Part shown: positions 36,853 to 44,853 of the stretch, piece by piece | Position numbering within the stretch: the first letter of the stretch is position 1 | Layout of the letters: every line of letters starts with the position of its first letter | Assembly (NCBI GenBank): GCA_944332705.1 | Contig: CALVKM010000007.1 | Coordinates: 1-53,963, forward strand | DNA from: an uncultured Bacilli bacterium | GTDB taxonomy: Bacteria; Bacillota_I; Bacilli_A; RF39; UBA660 | Length of the DNA: 53,963 nucleotides | Reading direction: 5' to 3' | The notes under the pieces: model-generated | What the model was told of the DNA's origin: nothing | The model's database searches: none | The model's input: the letters and a program-made list of their open reading frames with translations, nothing else | Translations under genes and position numbers: made by a program

Positions 36853-37797
36853 TTATCCATTATTTTCTTGAAAGTAATTTTCAAATCTCCAAATTATTTC
36901 ATTTAAGTATTCTTTATTTTTTAGTTTTTCTAACCATTTCTTAGGAATACTACCATATCCATATAAAATACCCGCAATTGAACCAGTTATTGCTCCGATA
37001 GTATCTGTATCTTCTCCTAAATTAACAGCACCGATTAATGCTTGATCAAAAGAATCAGTATTTAATATTACATATAACACAGCTTCTAATGTATACACTA
37101 CATAACCAGTAGAATAAATATTATTTATTTTTTCTTTACTAATATTTCCATTCAATATTCTTTTATATTCATTTATAGTTTCATCACTAAATTTATTTAA
37201 ATTTACCTTTTTTAACATATCTAAACTTTCATATTTATCAAAACCATATAATATATTTATCATGTATATTACATATAAATATCCACCTAAAACACTTATT
37301 TCATGAGCATGAGTTAAAGATGATGCATCTTTAACTATATTATATATTTCAGTTTCATTATATCTATTATAATAACAATAAATGGCAATTAGTAACATTC
37401 TCATAAGTGATCCATTACCATTATCATTAATACCTTTCAAACCACATTCTACAGGATTTTTCTTATTTTCCGCATAATCTAATAAAGCATCATATGTTAT
37501 TCTGCCTATATCAAATACTTTATTAGTTGCAGTATATTTATATTTACCATACCACATTAAAAAATTATTCATTATATCTTCTTAATTTAAACCATTACAA
37601 TTAATTATTGAATCTATTGTTGCAAGTGTCATTGAAGTATCATTCGACCAAACACCTTCCTCTACAACATGAGTTCCATAACCTAGCATACTTGTAACAG
37701 GATACTTTATTAATTCTTCCCTACTAATAAATTCTACTGGAACTCCAAGAGCATCTCCAATAATAAAACCATATAATGAATCTTTAATTTTAGACAT
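36853..37797 (-). pseudogene. ADP-ribosylglycohydrolase interrupted by a single TAA
   Basis: This is an ADP-ribosylglycohydrolase (DraG/ARH) family gene split by one in-frame ochre codon at 37584-37582. The first part (71 residues, GGAGGTG before its ATG) carries SLYGFIIGDALGVPVEF and GVWSNDTSMTLATIDSI. The second part carries GNGSLMRMLLIAIYCYY, THAHEISVLGGYLYV and the metal site NLGEDTDTIGAITGSIAGILYG. Between them the DNA reads GGT TTA AAT TAA GAA GAT ATA ATG, in one frame, so a Tyr-type codon changed to TAA is the simplest explanation. The enzyme would remove ADP-ribose from proteins or nucleic acids. It may be inactive, reinitiate at 37572, or be a sequence error. WSNDT differs from the usual WTDDT. 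Confidence 0.8.
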
Positions 37798-37812
37798 TAT
37801 ACACCTCCACTA

Positions 37813-38256
37813 TTATTTCTTTTTTTCTTTATTTTGCAAAAAATCTGGTATATCTGGAATTTTTATATTTTCTTTTTTAATTTTTTCACCAAGTTTTTTA
37901 ATTTTTATTAAATCTTCTTCAAAATTAGAATCATCAAATCCGTGTTTTATATCTTTAGTTTTTTCGTTTACATATCTATCTTTCCAATTATCAAATAAAC
38001 TATTTACTTCTTCTTTTAGTTTTGATTCATCCTCTAAACTTAGTTCTTTCATTGGATTATTTGGTAATTCTTCTAATTCTCTATCATCAAACACTAGTTC
38101 ATCTTCTTCTACTTTTTCTTTATTTATTCTATTTAAATAATCAAAGAAATTATCTTCTACATTTGGATCATACTTTTTTTCTTTGGCATTTCTCATTAAT
38201 CTTTCTTGTTCTTCAACAATAAATCTGTCATCAAAACCTTTTATCTCACTTTCCAT
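37813..38256 (-). CDS. Charged hypothetical protein
   Basis: This is a 147-residue, very acidic and Lys-rich soluble protein without membrane segments (MESEIKGFDDRFIVEEQERL ... IPDIPDFLQNKEKKK). It is likely helical and partly disordered. I recognise no family. AAAGGAG precedes ATG 38256. It lies 15 bases upstream of the ADP-ribosylglycohydrolase gene on the same strand, so it may be its partner or substrate. Confidence 0.6.
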   Translation of the reverse strand: MESEIKGFDDRFIVEEQERLMRNAKEKKYDPNVEDNFFDYLNRINKEKVEEDELVFDDRELEELPNNPMKELSLEDESKLKEEVNSLFDNWKDRYVNEKTKDIKHGFDDSNFEEDLIKIKKLGEKIKKENIKIPDIPDFLQNKEKKK

Positions 38257-38305
38257 ATATAAAACTCCTTTATTCATTAACTTTTTTGTATTATAATATA
38301 TTTAA

Positions 38306-38349
38306 CAATCAGTTGTTGCGGTGACCATTTTCACCACAGCGACTGATTG
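38306..38349. terminator. Hairpin between two small genes
   Basis: CAATCAGT/ACTGATTG encloses GGTGA/TCACC. It follows the stop of the gene at 38356 on the minus strand. T-runs are modest on both sides, so it is a probable terminator. Confidence 0.55.
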
Positions 38350-38355
38350 TTTTAT

Positions 38356-38580
38356 TTAGTCATCAATAAAATCATCTAACGGCGGATAGCCATTTATCAT
38401 AAGTGCATTTTGTATAACATGTTCATCAACATTAAATATTTCACATATATGTTTTTTCACTTCGTCATTTTTTAGTAACCGATTATAAAAATTACTTCTA
38501 AATTGTTCCATAGTTTTAGATTCAATTTCTATTAAATCATCTATAGTATTAGCATTCATTATTTTTTCTTTTACCTTCAT
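38356..38580 (-). CDS. Small hypothetical protein
   Basis: This is a 74-residue acidic, probably helical protein (MKVKEKIMNANTIDDLIEIE ... NALMINGYPPLDDFIDD). No family recognised. AAAGGTGAAATT precedes the ATG, a convincing ribosome binding site. It stands between the trailer end of the CRISPR array and the small-gene group with the ADP-ribosylglycohydrolase. A hairpin terminator follows it. Confidence 0.5.
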   Translation of the reverse strand: MKVKEKIMNANTIDDLIEIESKTMEQFRSNFYNRLLKNDEVKKHICEIFNVDEHVIQNALMINGYPPLDDFIDD

Positions 38581-38589
38581 AATTTCACC

Positions 38590-38737
38590 TTTCTTTATGA
38601 AATTTTTTTAATAAACTAACCATTTTTTCACTTTAACCATATTTTTTTAATCTCTTGAGTTGTTAATATGTCGATAATAATTATTATTTGTTCGCCCCTA
38701 AATACTACATAAAACAATGCTACTAAACTTATAGCCA
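38590..38737. other. AT-rich spacer at the trailer end of the CRISPR array
   Basis: I see no gene, promoter or repeat here beyond short AT-rich runs. It separates the small gene at 38580 from the degenerate last repeat. Confidence 0.5.
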
Positions 38738-38773
38738 TTAAAATAGTTTTGAAATATTACAGTATCTTAAAAC
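38738..38773 (-). repeat. Degenerate terminal CRISPR repeat
   Basis: The last repeat keeps 22 of 36 bases (AAATATTACAGTATCTTAAAAC shown by its ends AAATATTAC...CTTAAAAC, at 38752-38773), but the other 14 are unrelated. Degeneration is typical of the trailer end, so the array is transcribed and grows from the opposite end. Confidence 0.9.
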
Positions 38774-39763
38774 AGAAATATCGGAAATTTTATCATTAAA
38801 TGTGTTGTACATCTCTTAAATATTACAGTATCTTAAAACTGAGCGAGAGTATGATAGTTTAAGAGTTTCGTTGTACATCTCTTAAATATTACAGTATCTT
38901 AAAACAATATTCCTTACTAAAGAAAGGAGGTACTAGTTGTACATATCTTAAATATTACAGTATCTTAAAACGCGTCTTTCATATCAACATATTCTAAACC
39001 AGTTGTACATCTCTTAAATATTACAGTATCTTAAAACTCCAATCTTCAGGAGCACTTTCAGGATAAAGTTGTACATCTCTTAAATATTACAGTATCTTAA
39101 AACTACCCATAAACGGCTACCTCCTTTCTTTAAGTTGTACATCTCTTAAATATTACAGTATCTTAAAACGCACTAGTACTTAGTCATTATGATTTTATAG
39201 TTGTACATCTCTTAAATATTACAGTATCTTAAAACTCATCTATTAAAATATTATCAAAATATATTGTTGTACATCTCTTAAATATTACAGTATCTTAAAA
39301 CCACTATTCATAATTTATCCCTTTATAATCAGTTGTACATCTCTTAAATATTACAGTATCTTAAAACTCTTCAAAGAACTTAAACAAAACTATTATAGTT
39401 GTACATCTCTTAAATATTACAGTATCTTAAAACGAAAAATTAATAGTAAATAATAAAGATTAGGTTGTACATCTCTTAAATATTACAGTATCTTAAAACC
39501 GAGCCAAAACCTATATAAAAGAAATCGACGTTGTACATCTCTTAAATATTACAGTATCTTAAAACTTGTCTTATTGGTGTTTTTGCTGGTTTAAAGTTGT
39601 ACATCTCTTAAATATTACAGTATCTTAAAACTATCCCATTATAGACATAAAATACTTAATAGTTGTACATCTCTTAAATATTACAGTATCTTAAAACACT
39701 ATAAAGTTATAGACAAAGAGCACGATGGTTGTACATCTCTTAAATATTACAGTATCTTAAAAC

Positions 39764-40159
39764 ATTATGATAGCGATATTATTTATCGTGATTGTTGTAC
39801 ATCTCTTAAATATTACAGTATCTTAAAACGAGAAGAACTAGAAGAATAATATAACTTCAGTTGTACATCTCTTAAATATTACAGTATCTTAAAACACATA
39901 TACTCTAGCATTCTTACAATATTTGGTTGTACATCTCTTAAATATTACAGTATCTTAAAACATTATGATAGCGATATTATTTATCGTGATTGTTGTACAT
40001 CTCTTAAATATTACAGTATCTTAAAACGAGAAGAACTAGAAGAATAATATAACTTCAGTTGTACATCTCTTAAATATTACAGTATCTTAAAACACATATA
40101 CTCTAGCATTCTTACAATATTTGGTTGTACATCTCTTAAATATTACAGTATCTTAAAAC
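39764..40159 (-). repeat. Tandem duplication of three spacer-repeat units
   Basis: Three consecutive spacers (beginning attatgatagcga, gagaagaactag and acatatactctag on the plus strand) occur twice in the same order, with their repeats: a 198-bp perfect duplication inside the array. Confidence 0.97.
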
Positions 40160-42608
40160 AATATCTTTGTCAGGAATTATGTTTCCCTTAGTTGTACATC
40201 TCTTAAATATTACAGTATCTTAAAACCGAATTCTACGATAATCTTCAAAGATTAAAGTTGTACATCTCTTAAATATTACAGTATCTTAAAACGGGTATTT
40301 ACTCCCTATGAATAGTATACCAGTTGTACATCTCTTAAATATTACAGTATCTTAAAACAAATACATTAATGTATTAGGTGAAGATTTAGTTGTACATCTC
40401 TTAAATATTACAGTATCTTAAAACTTATAACAACTATCATTAAGCACTAAACTAGTTGTACATCTCTTAAATATTACAGTATCTTAAAACAAGCATCTAT
40501 GCAAGGAACATTTGATGGCAGTTGTACATCTCTTAAATATTACAGTATCTTAAAACTCAGCTTTTTCATTTTTAACTGATTTTTCCGTTGTACATCTCTT
40601 AAATATTACAGTATCTTAAAACATATCCTATTGTAGCATTTTCTAACTCAGGGTTGTACATCTCTTAAATATTACAGTATCTTAAAACGATAGCAAGCCA
40701 AAAGCAAAAGAAGAGCCAGTTGTACATCTCTTAAATATTACAGTATCTTAAAACAAATGTTGATAAAAAAGTTCGTGATTTAAGTTGTACATCTCTTAAA
40801 TATTACAGTATCTTAAAACTTTACTTTATACTCAAGAAGTAAAAGATAAGTTGTACATCTCTTAAATATTACAGTATCTTAAAACAACATCTCTGAATTG
40901 TTTAAATCAAACTTTGTTGTACATCTCTTAAATATTACAGTATCTTAAAACTAGTTTTATCGTATTTTCTTGATATCTCATGTTGTACATCTCTTAAATA
41001 TTACAGTATCTTAAAACTAACCGATGCTGAAGTAGAATTGTTGAAGTGTTGTACATCTCTTAAATATTACAGTATCTTAAAACAGACACTCATGATAATA
41101 TCAAATACCATTTGTTGTACATCTCTTAAATATTACAGTATCTTAAAACGAAAACTTTTACATCAAATCGAGCATTAAAGTTGTACATCTCTTAAATATT
41201 ACAGTATCTTAAAACTCCTCAATTTGTTTATTGAGTATTGCATTAGTTGTACATCTCTTAAATATTACAGTATCTTAAAACACTGGTACTTCTGAATTAA
41301 GTCAAAGCATTGTTGTACATCTCTTAAATATTACAGTATCTTAAAACCATCCGACGATTGACTTTCTTCATTACAAGGTTGTACATCTCTTAAATATTAC
41401 AGTATCTTAAAACTATGGTGTTATTCTTAATGAACCATGTATGGTTGTACATCTCTTAAATATTACAGTATCTTAAAACACTCCCATTGGTTGGAATCTA
41501 TTTTGATAAGTTGTACATCTCTTAAATATTACAGTATCTTAAAACAAATAATTTAATAAAGTAGTAACAACTGCGTTGTACATCTCTTAAATATTACAGT
41601 ATCTTAAAACATATCTTCAAAATAACTAACTTGAAAAACTGTTGTACATCTCTTAAATATTACAGTATCTTAAAACATTTCAGCTAATAAAGAATTATCA
41701 GTGTACGTTGTACATCTCTTAAATATTACAGTATCTTAAAACCAATTCTTTTCCTTGAAATCTTTTTCATTCGTTGTACATCTCTTAAATATTACAGTAT
41801 CTTAAAACGTTCCTTCAACAATACTATTTAATCCAGTAGTTGTACATCTCTTAAATATTACAGTATCTTAAAACACAAGGATCACAAAAATTTAAAAGAG
41901 AATCGTTGTACATCTCTTAAATATTACAGTATCTTAAAACTGTGATAAAATAAATATAAAGGAGGGATAAGTTGTACATCTCTTAAATATTACAGTATCT
42001 TAAAACGGCATTTCCTTCCACGCTCATCCACATGTTGTTGTACATCTCTTAAATATTACAGTATCTTAAAACAGGAGGTTTCAATGATCAATAAAATATT
42101 TAGTTGTACATCTCTTAAATATTACAGTATCTTAAAACTGGTCCTACTACTGACAATACAGTTAATAAGTTGTACATCTCTTAAATATTACAGTATCTTA
42201 AAACAAGCTCAACCTCTGCATCGGTCAGAAAAACGTTGTACATCTCTTAAATATTACAGTATCTTAAAACTCGTAAATATAATCAAATTGTATATAGTCA
42301 GTTGTACATCTCTTAAATATTACAGTATCTTAAAACCTAGCCAATGTATTTATTCAAAGATACGAGTTGTACATCTCTTAAATATTACAGTATCTTAAAA
42401 CACATTAATTGTATTGAAGATAAATTGCTTAAGTTGTACATCTCTTAAATATTACAGTATCTTAAAACAAAAGAATAATTTTGTTTAAATACATCTTCGT
42501 TGTACATCTCTTAAATATTACAGTATCTTAAAACTTCTGTTATATTGTCGTATTAATTGTTTTGGTTGTACATCTCTTAAATATTACAGTATCTTAAAAC
42601 CTATAAAC

Positions 42609-42637
42609 ATATTATCATAAATATTAAAATGTGTCTA
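42609..42637 (-). promoter_or_regulatory. CRISPR leader promoter within the csn2 3' end
   Basis: TAGACA (42637-42632), 17-base spacer, TAATAT (42614-42609) on the minus strand. The start would fall at or just before the first repeat, eight bases on. Only 23 bases separate the csn2 stop from the array, so the promoter overlaps the csn2 coding end. Confidence 0.5.
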
Positions 42638-43487
42638 TAAAAGATTTAATAATATTATCATTTATTGGTTTAGTATATATAATTTTTTGATTTAATCCAT
42701 ATGTTTTGTTTAATATAATTCCTAATATATATAATTCTATACTTACAGTATCAAATTCATTTAAATATATTAAGTACTTAAAATAATGCTTCAAAAGAAC
42801 TCTTATTTCATCTTCTTCATAATCCTTCGGCCAAATGCTTTCAATGTAATTTACTAAAGAATTAATATTAAATTCTTGAATATCACTACTAATTAATAAA
42901 TTATATTTATCAATATCTAAATATTGATTTAAATCAAACAAATAATAATTATCACTATCTAATTTAATATCCAATATTTTTGAATCATAAAAAATAATAT
43001 AAGTTTTTGTAATATTCTCATTAACAACTTTATTTAAAGTTGTTAAAAAAGTTTCAAATAAAATATTAAAATTAATATTTATATCAATATTTTGCATAAT
43101 AACTTTATCTATATTATCTTCTTCTATAAATTCAAAATCAACATTTAAATTTTCTTTTAATATATCTATTTGTTTTAAAAATTCTTGATAAAATGGCTCT
43201 TTTTTATCCAAAGAAGTATCATTATATGTATTTATTACATACTCATAAAAAATACTTCCTTTACTAAATTCCATTTGTTTAATTATTCCAATAATTGATG
43301 TTACATCAATTACTATAAAATCTTTTTTATTTACTTCTTTATTCTGAATAAATAAACCTTGTTTTAAATAAAAATATTTATAAAATTCTAAATAAGTTTT
43401 ATAATTAATTACTTTTAATTTATTATCTTTTTCAATAGATATATTTTTTTCATATTCTCCAGATATTTTTAAATCAATTATCTGCAT
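42624..43487 (-). CDS. csn2: Csn2-family spacer-acquisition protein
   Basis: This is a protein of about 287 residues in the csn2 position of a type II-A locus (cas9-cas1-cas2-csn2-array). Csn2 forms a ring on DNA ends and is needed for spacer acquisition. The sequence is very divergent. It begins IIDLKISGEYEKNISIEKDN and has an ATPase-like strand DFIVIDVTSIIGIIKQM, a coiled segment around 90-140, and YIIFYDSKIL and YNLLISSDIQEFNIN strands that fit the long Csn2 subfamily. Assignment rests on locus position and overall shape. The start is ambiguous: ATG 43487 has GGAGGTG only two bases before it; TTG 43496 and GTG 43490 are in frame. It overlaps the cas2 end. Confidence 0.8.
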   Translation of the reverse strand: MQIIDLKISGEYEKNISIEKDNKLKVINYKTYLEFYKYFYLKQGLFIQNKEVNKKDFIVIDVTSIIGIIKQMEFSKGSIFYEYVINTYNDTSLDKKEPFYQEFLKQIDILKENLNVDFEFIEEDNIDKVIMQNIDININFNILFETFLTTLNKVVNENITKTYIIFYDSKILDIKLDSDNYYLFDLNQYLDIDKYNLLISSDIQEFNINSLVNYIESIWPKDYEEDEIRVLLKHYFKYLIYLNEFDTVSIELYILGIILNKTYGLNQKIIYTKPINDNIIKSFIDTF

Positions 43488-43827
43488 CACCTCCAAAGAT
43501 TACTAGTTCCCTTCCTCCAACTAAAACATCAAATTTATTTTGTTCTCCACGAAGATAAATCATATCTTCATATTGTTTTTCTGTTAATTTTAAGATAGCA
43601 ATATTTCCTTTCTGAGGTAATATATTATTTATTTTATTTAGATATTGTTTATATGATAAATCATTTTGTACTACTTTTACATAAACCGAATACTGTAACA
43701 TATAAAATCCCAATTTTATTAACTCATTATGAAATCTTTGATATATTCTTTGATCTTCATTTTCTACTGTTGGTAAGTCATAAATTAAAAACATTCGCAT
43801 CTGTTTATAATAATTTACATATTCCAT
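43474..43827 (-). CDS. cas2: CRISPR-associated Cas2
   Basis: This is the Cas2 subunit of the integrase, 117 residues. MRMFLIYDLPTVENEDQRIY holds the beta-1 strand with the conserved aspartate; YQRFHNELIKLGFYMLQYSVYVKVV, KGNIAILKLTEKQYEDMIYL and ELVIFGGD follow in the standard order of II-A Cas2. The ATG at 43827 overlaps the cas1 stop. An internal ATG at 43800 (MRMFLIYD) matches the length of other Cas2 proteins better, but neither has a clear ribosome binding site, so translation is probably coupled to cas1. Confidence 0.95.
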   Translation of the reverse strand: MEYVNYYKQMRMFLIYDLPTVENEDQRIYQRFHNELIKLGFYMLQYSVYVKVVQNDLSYKQYLNKINNILPQKGNIAILKLTEKQYEDMIYLRGEQNKFDVLVGGRELVIFGGDADN

Positions 43828-44711
43828 ATAATTTGTGGAAAACTAACCTTTTCTACATCTCCAGTTTCTAGAAAAGTAAAAATATCTTGTAAAAAAACTC
43901 TAATTACACTATGTATTTTATAAGAATTATTTTTATAAAGAACTCTTTCATTTAATACATTAACTAATTTTCCTTTTAATTCTGGTGTCAAATGTTCATG
44001 TTCATTACTATCTAATATATTAAATACATAATAATCAATTATGGGTCTAAAAACTTCAATTATATCATCTGCTAAATTAAATTGATTATATTCGCTTTTA
44101 TGACATATACCTAGTGTTGGTATATATCCACAAGCAATTATTTCTTGTGATATTTTACTTCTTAATACTTGATAAGAATAATTAAGACAAAAATTAATTA
44201 TATCTTCATTAAATCTTTTAAAAGTACTACCAAATAATTCTTTAAAATATGTTCTGCTAGCTAATCCTTCTCTATTGGTAGCATCTCCATATTCTATACT
44301 CTTTAAAAACTCATTTAATACATTAATTTTATCTATTTTTTTTAACTTTTCTAAAACTGACTTTTGATTAGTTATTTTTTCTCTAACAATATTAGTCCAC
44401 AAATAGCCCTTAAGATTAATATCCCAATTAATTTGTATTAAATGTTTTTTAGGTGTTCTAACATTGTTATATAACGTTGTAAGACTTCCAACAGGCTTAT
44501 GAGATACATCAGTAAATATTACATTTATACCTTTAATACATAATTCACTTAATAATCTTAAAGATACTAAACATCTAGGATCATCAATTACTATTGTGCT
44601 AATCTCATCTAAATTAATATGATATGGTTCACTTTCATATGTTACGACAATATTATTTAAATCTAAATTTATTTTTGTTGCTTTACTTATTATAATACTT
44701 CTAAATGCCAT
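43815..44711 (-). CDS. cas1: CRISPR-associated Cas1 (type II-A)
   Basis: This is the spacer integrase, 298 residues. It begins MAFRSIIISKATKINLDLNN, with ISTIVIDDPRCLVSLRLLSEL, TDVSHKPVGSLTTLYNN and the nuclease domain: EYGDATNREGLASRTYFKELFG (catalytic Glu in the NREG region), LGICHKSEYNQFNLADDIIEVFRP (catalytic His and the D-D pair). The true start is ATG 44711. The open frame extends 28 codons further upstream, but those codons are tracrRNA sequence. No clean Shine-Dalgarno precedes the ATG; GGTGG lies in the tracrRNA terminator stem 14 or more bases away. Transcription must read through that terminator or start elsewhere. Confidence 0.96.
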   Translation of the reverse strand: MAFRSIIISKATKINLDLNNIVVTYESEPYHINLDEISTIVIDDPRCLVSLRLLSELCIKGINVIFTDVSHKPVGSLTTLYNNVRTPKKHLIQINWDINLKGYLWTNIVREKITNQKSVLEKLKKIDKINVLNEFLKSIEYGDATNREGLASRTYFKELFGSTFKRFNEDIINFCLNYSYQVLRSKISQEIIACGYIPTLGICHKSEYNQFNLADDIIEVFRPIIDYYVFNILDSNEHEHLTPELKGKLVNVLNERVLYKNNSYKIHSVIRVFLQDIFTFLETGDVEKVSFPQIIWNM

Positions 44712-44716
44712 AAAAC

Positions 44717-44818
44717 TAAAAATGGCCACCATAAAGGTGGCCTTGGTTTCCTCATAAAGAGTTATAATAAGAAAACCTGTAATATTTAAGAGCAATGTAC
44801 AACATTTATTGACACTGC
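44717..44818 (-). ncRNA. tracrRNA
   Basis: This is a trans-activating crRNA of about 100 nt between cas9 and cas1. Its 5' part (44803-44762) is an anti-repeat: GTTGTACATtgCTCTTAAAT and ATTACAG match the complement of the crRNA repeat almost end to end, then a bulge, TCTTA pairing with TAAGA, and AAC pairing with the GTT at the repeat start. It continues with CTC-tttat-GAG, then AAACCAA, then a terminator GGCCACC-tttat-GGTGGCC-ATTTTT ending near 44717. The promoter TTGACT-N17-TATATT (44853 to 44825) overlaps the last codons of cas9. Confidence 0.93.
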
Positions 44819-44824
44819 ACTTAT

Positions 44825-44853
44825 AATATATATTATTTTACTTCAAAAGTCAA
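44825..44853 (-). promoter_or_regulatory. tracrRNA promoter
   Basis: TTGACT (44853-44848), 17-base spacer, TATATT (44830-44825) on the minus strand, with the -35 box inside the end of cas9. Confidence 0.75.

Larger units (their letters stand above)
38738..42600 (-). CRISPR. Type II-A CRISPR array: 59 repeats, 58 spacers
   Basis: Fifty-eight identical or near-identical 36-base repeats plus one degenerate copy alternate with 58 spacers. Of the spacers, 53 are 30 bases, three are 29 and two are 31; the sum exactly fills the interval. In the transcribed (minus) direction the repeat starts GTTTTAAGATACTGTAATAT and ends AAGAGATGTACAAC. The start GTTTTAxxxTACTGTAAT resembles Staphylococcus-type II-A repeats. 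The leader end lies at csn2 (42600) and the trailer at 38773. One repeat (38936-38971) has a C to A change. Spacers at 39764-39961 are repeated exactly at 39962-40159. A promoter in the csn2 tail can drive pre-crRNA synthesis. Confidence 0.99.

Noticed and set aside
42084..42398. 104-codon plus-strand frame
   Set aside because: It consists of CRISPR repeats translated (CTSLKYYSILK repeated); not a gene.
38738..42600. Type II-C classification
   Set aside because: The compact Cas9 would allow it, but a fourth cas gene in the csn2 position and the GTTTTA-type repeat start favour II-A.
38738..42600. Self-targeting spacers against genes of this window
   Set aside because: I compared several spacers by eye with the window and found no match; the check is not exhaustive, so nothing is claimed.
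44712..44795. N-terminal extension of cas1
   Set aside because: These 28 codons are tracrRNA tail and terminator sequence; Cas1 homology begins at MAFRSIII.
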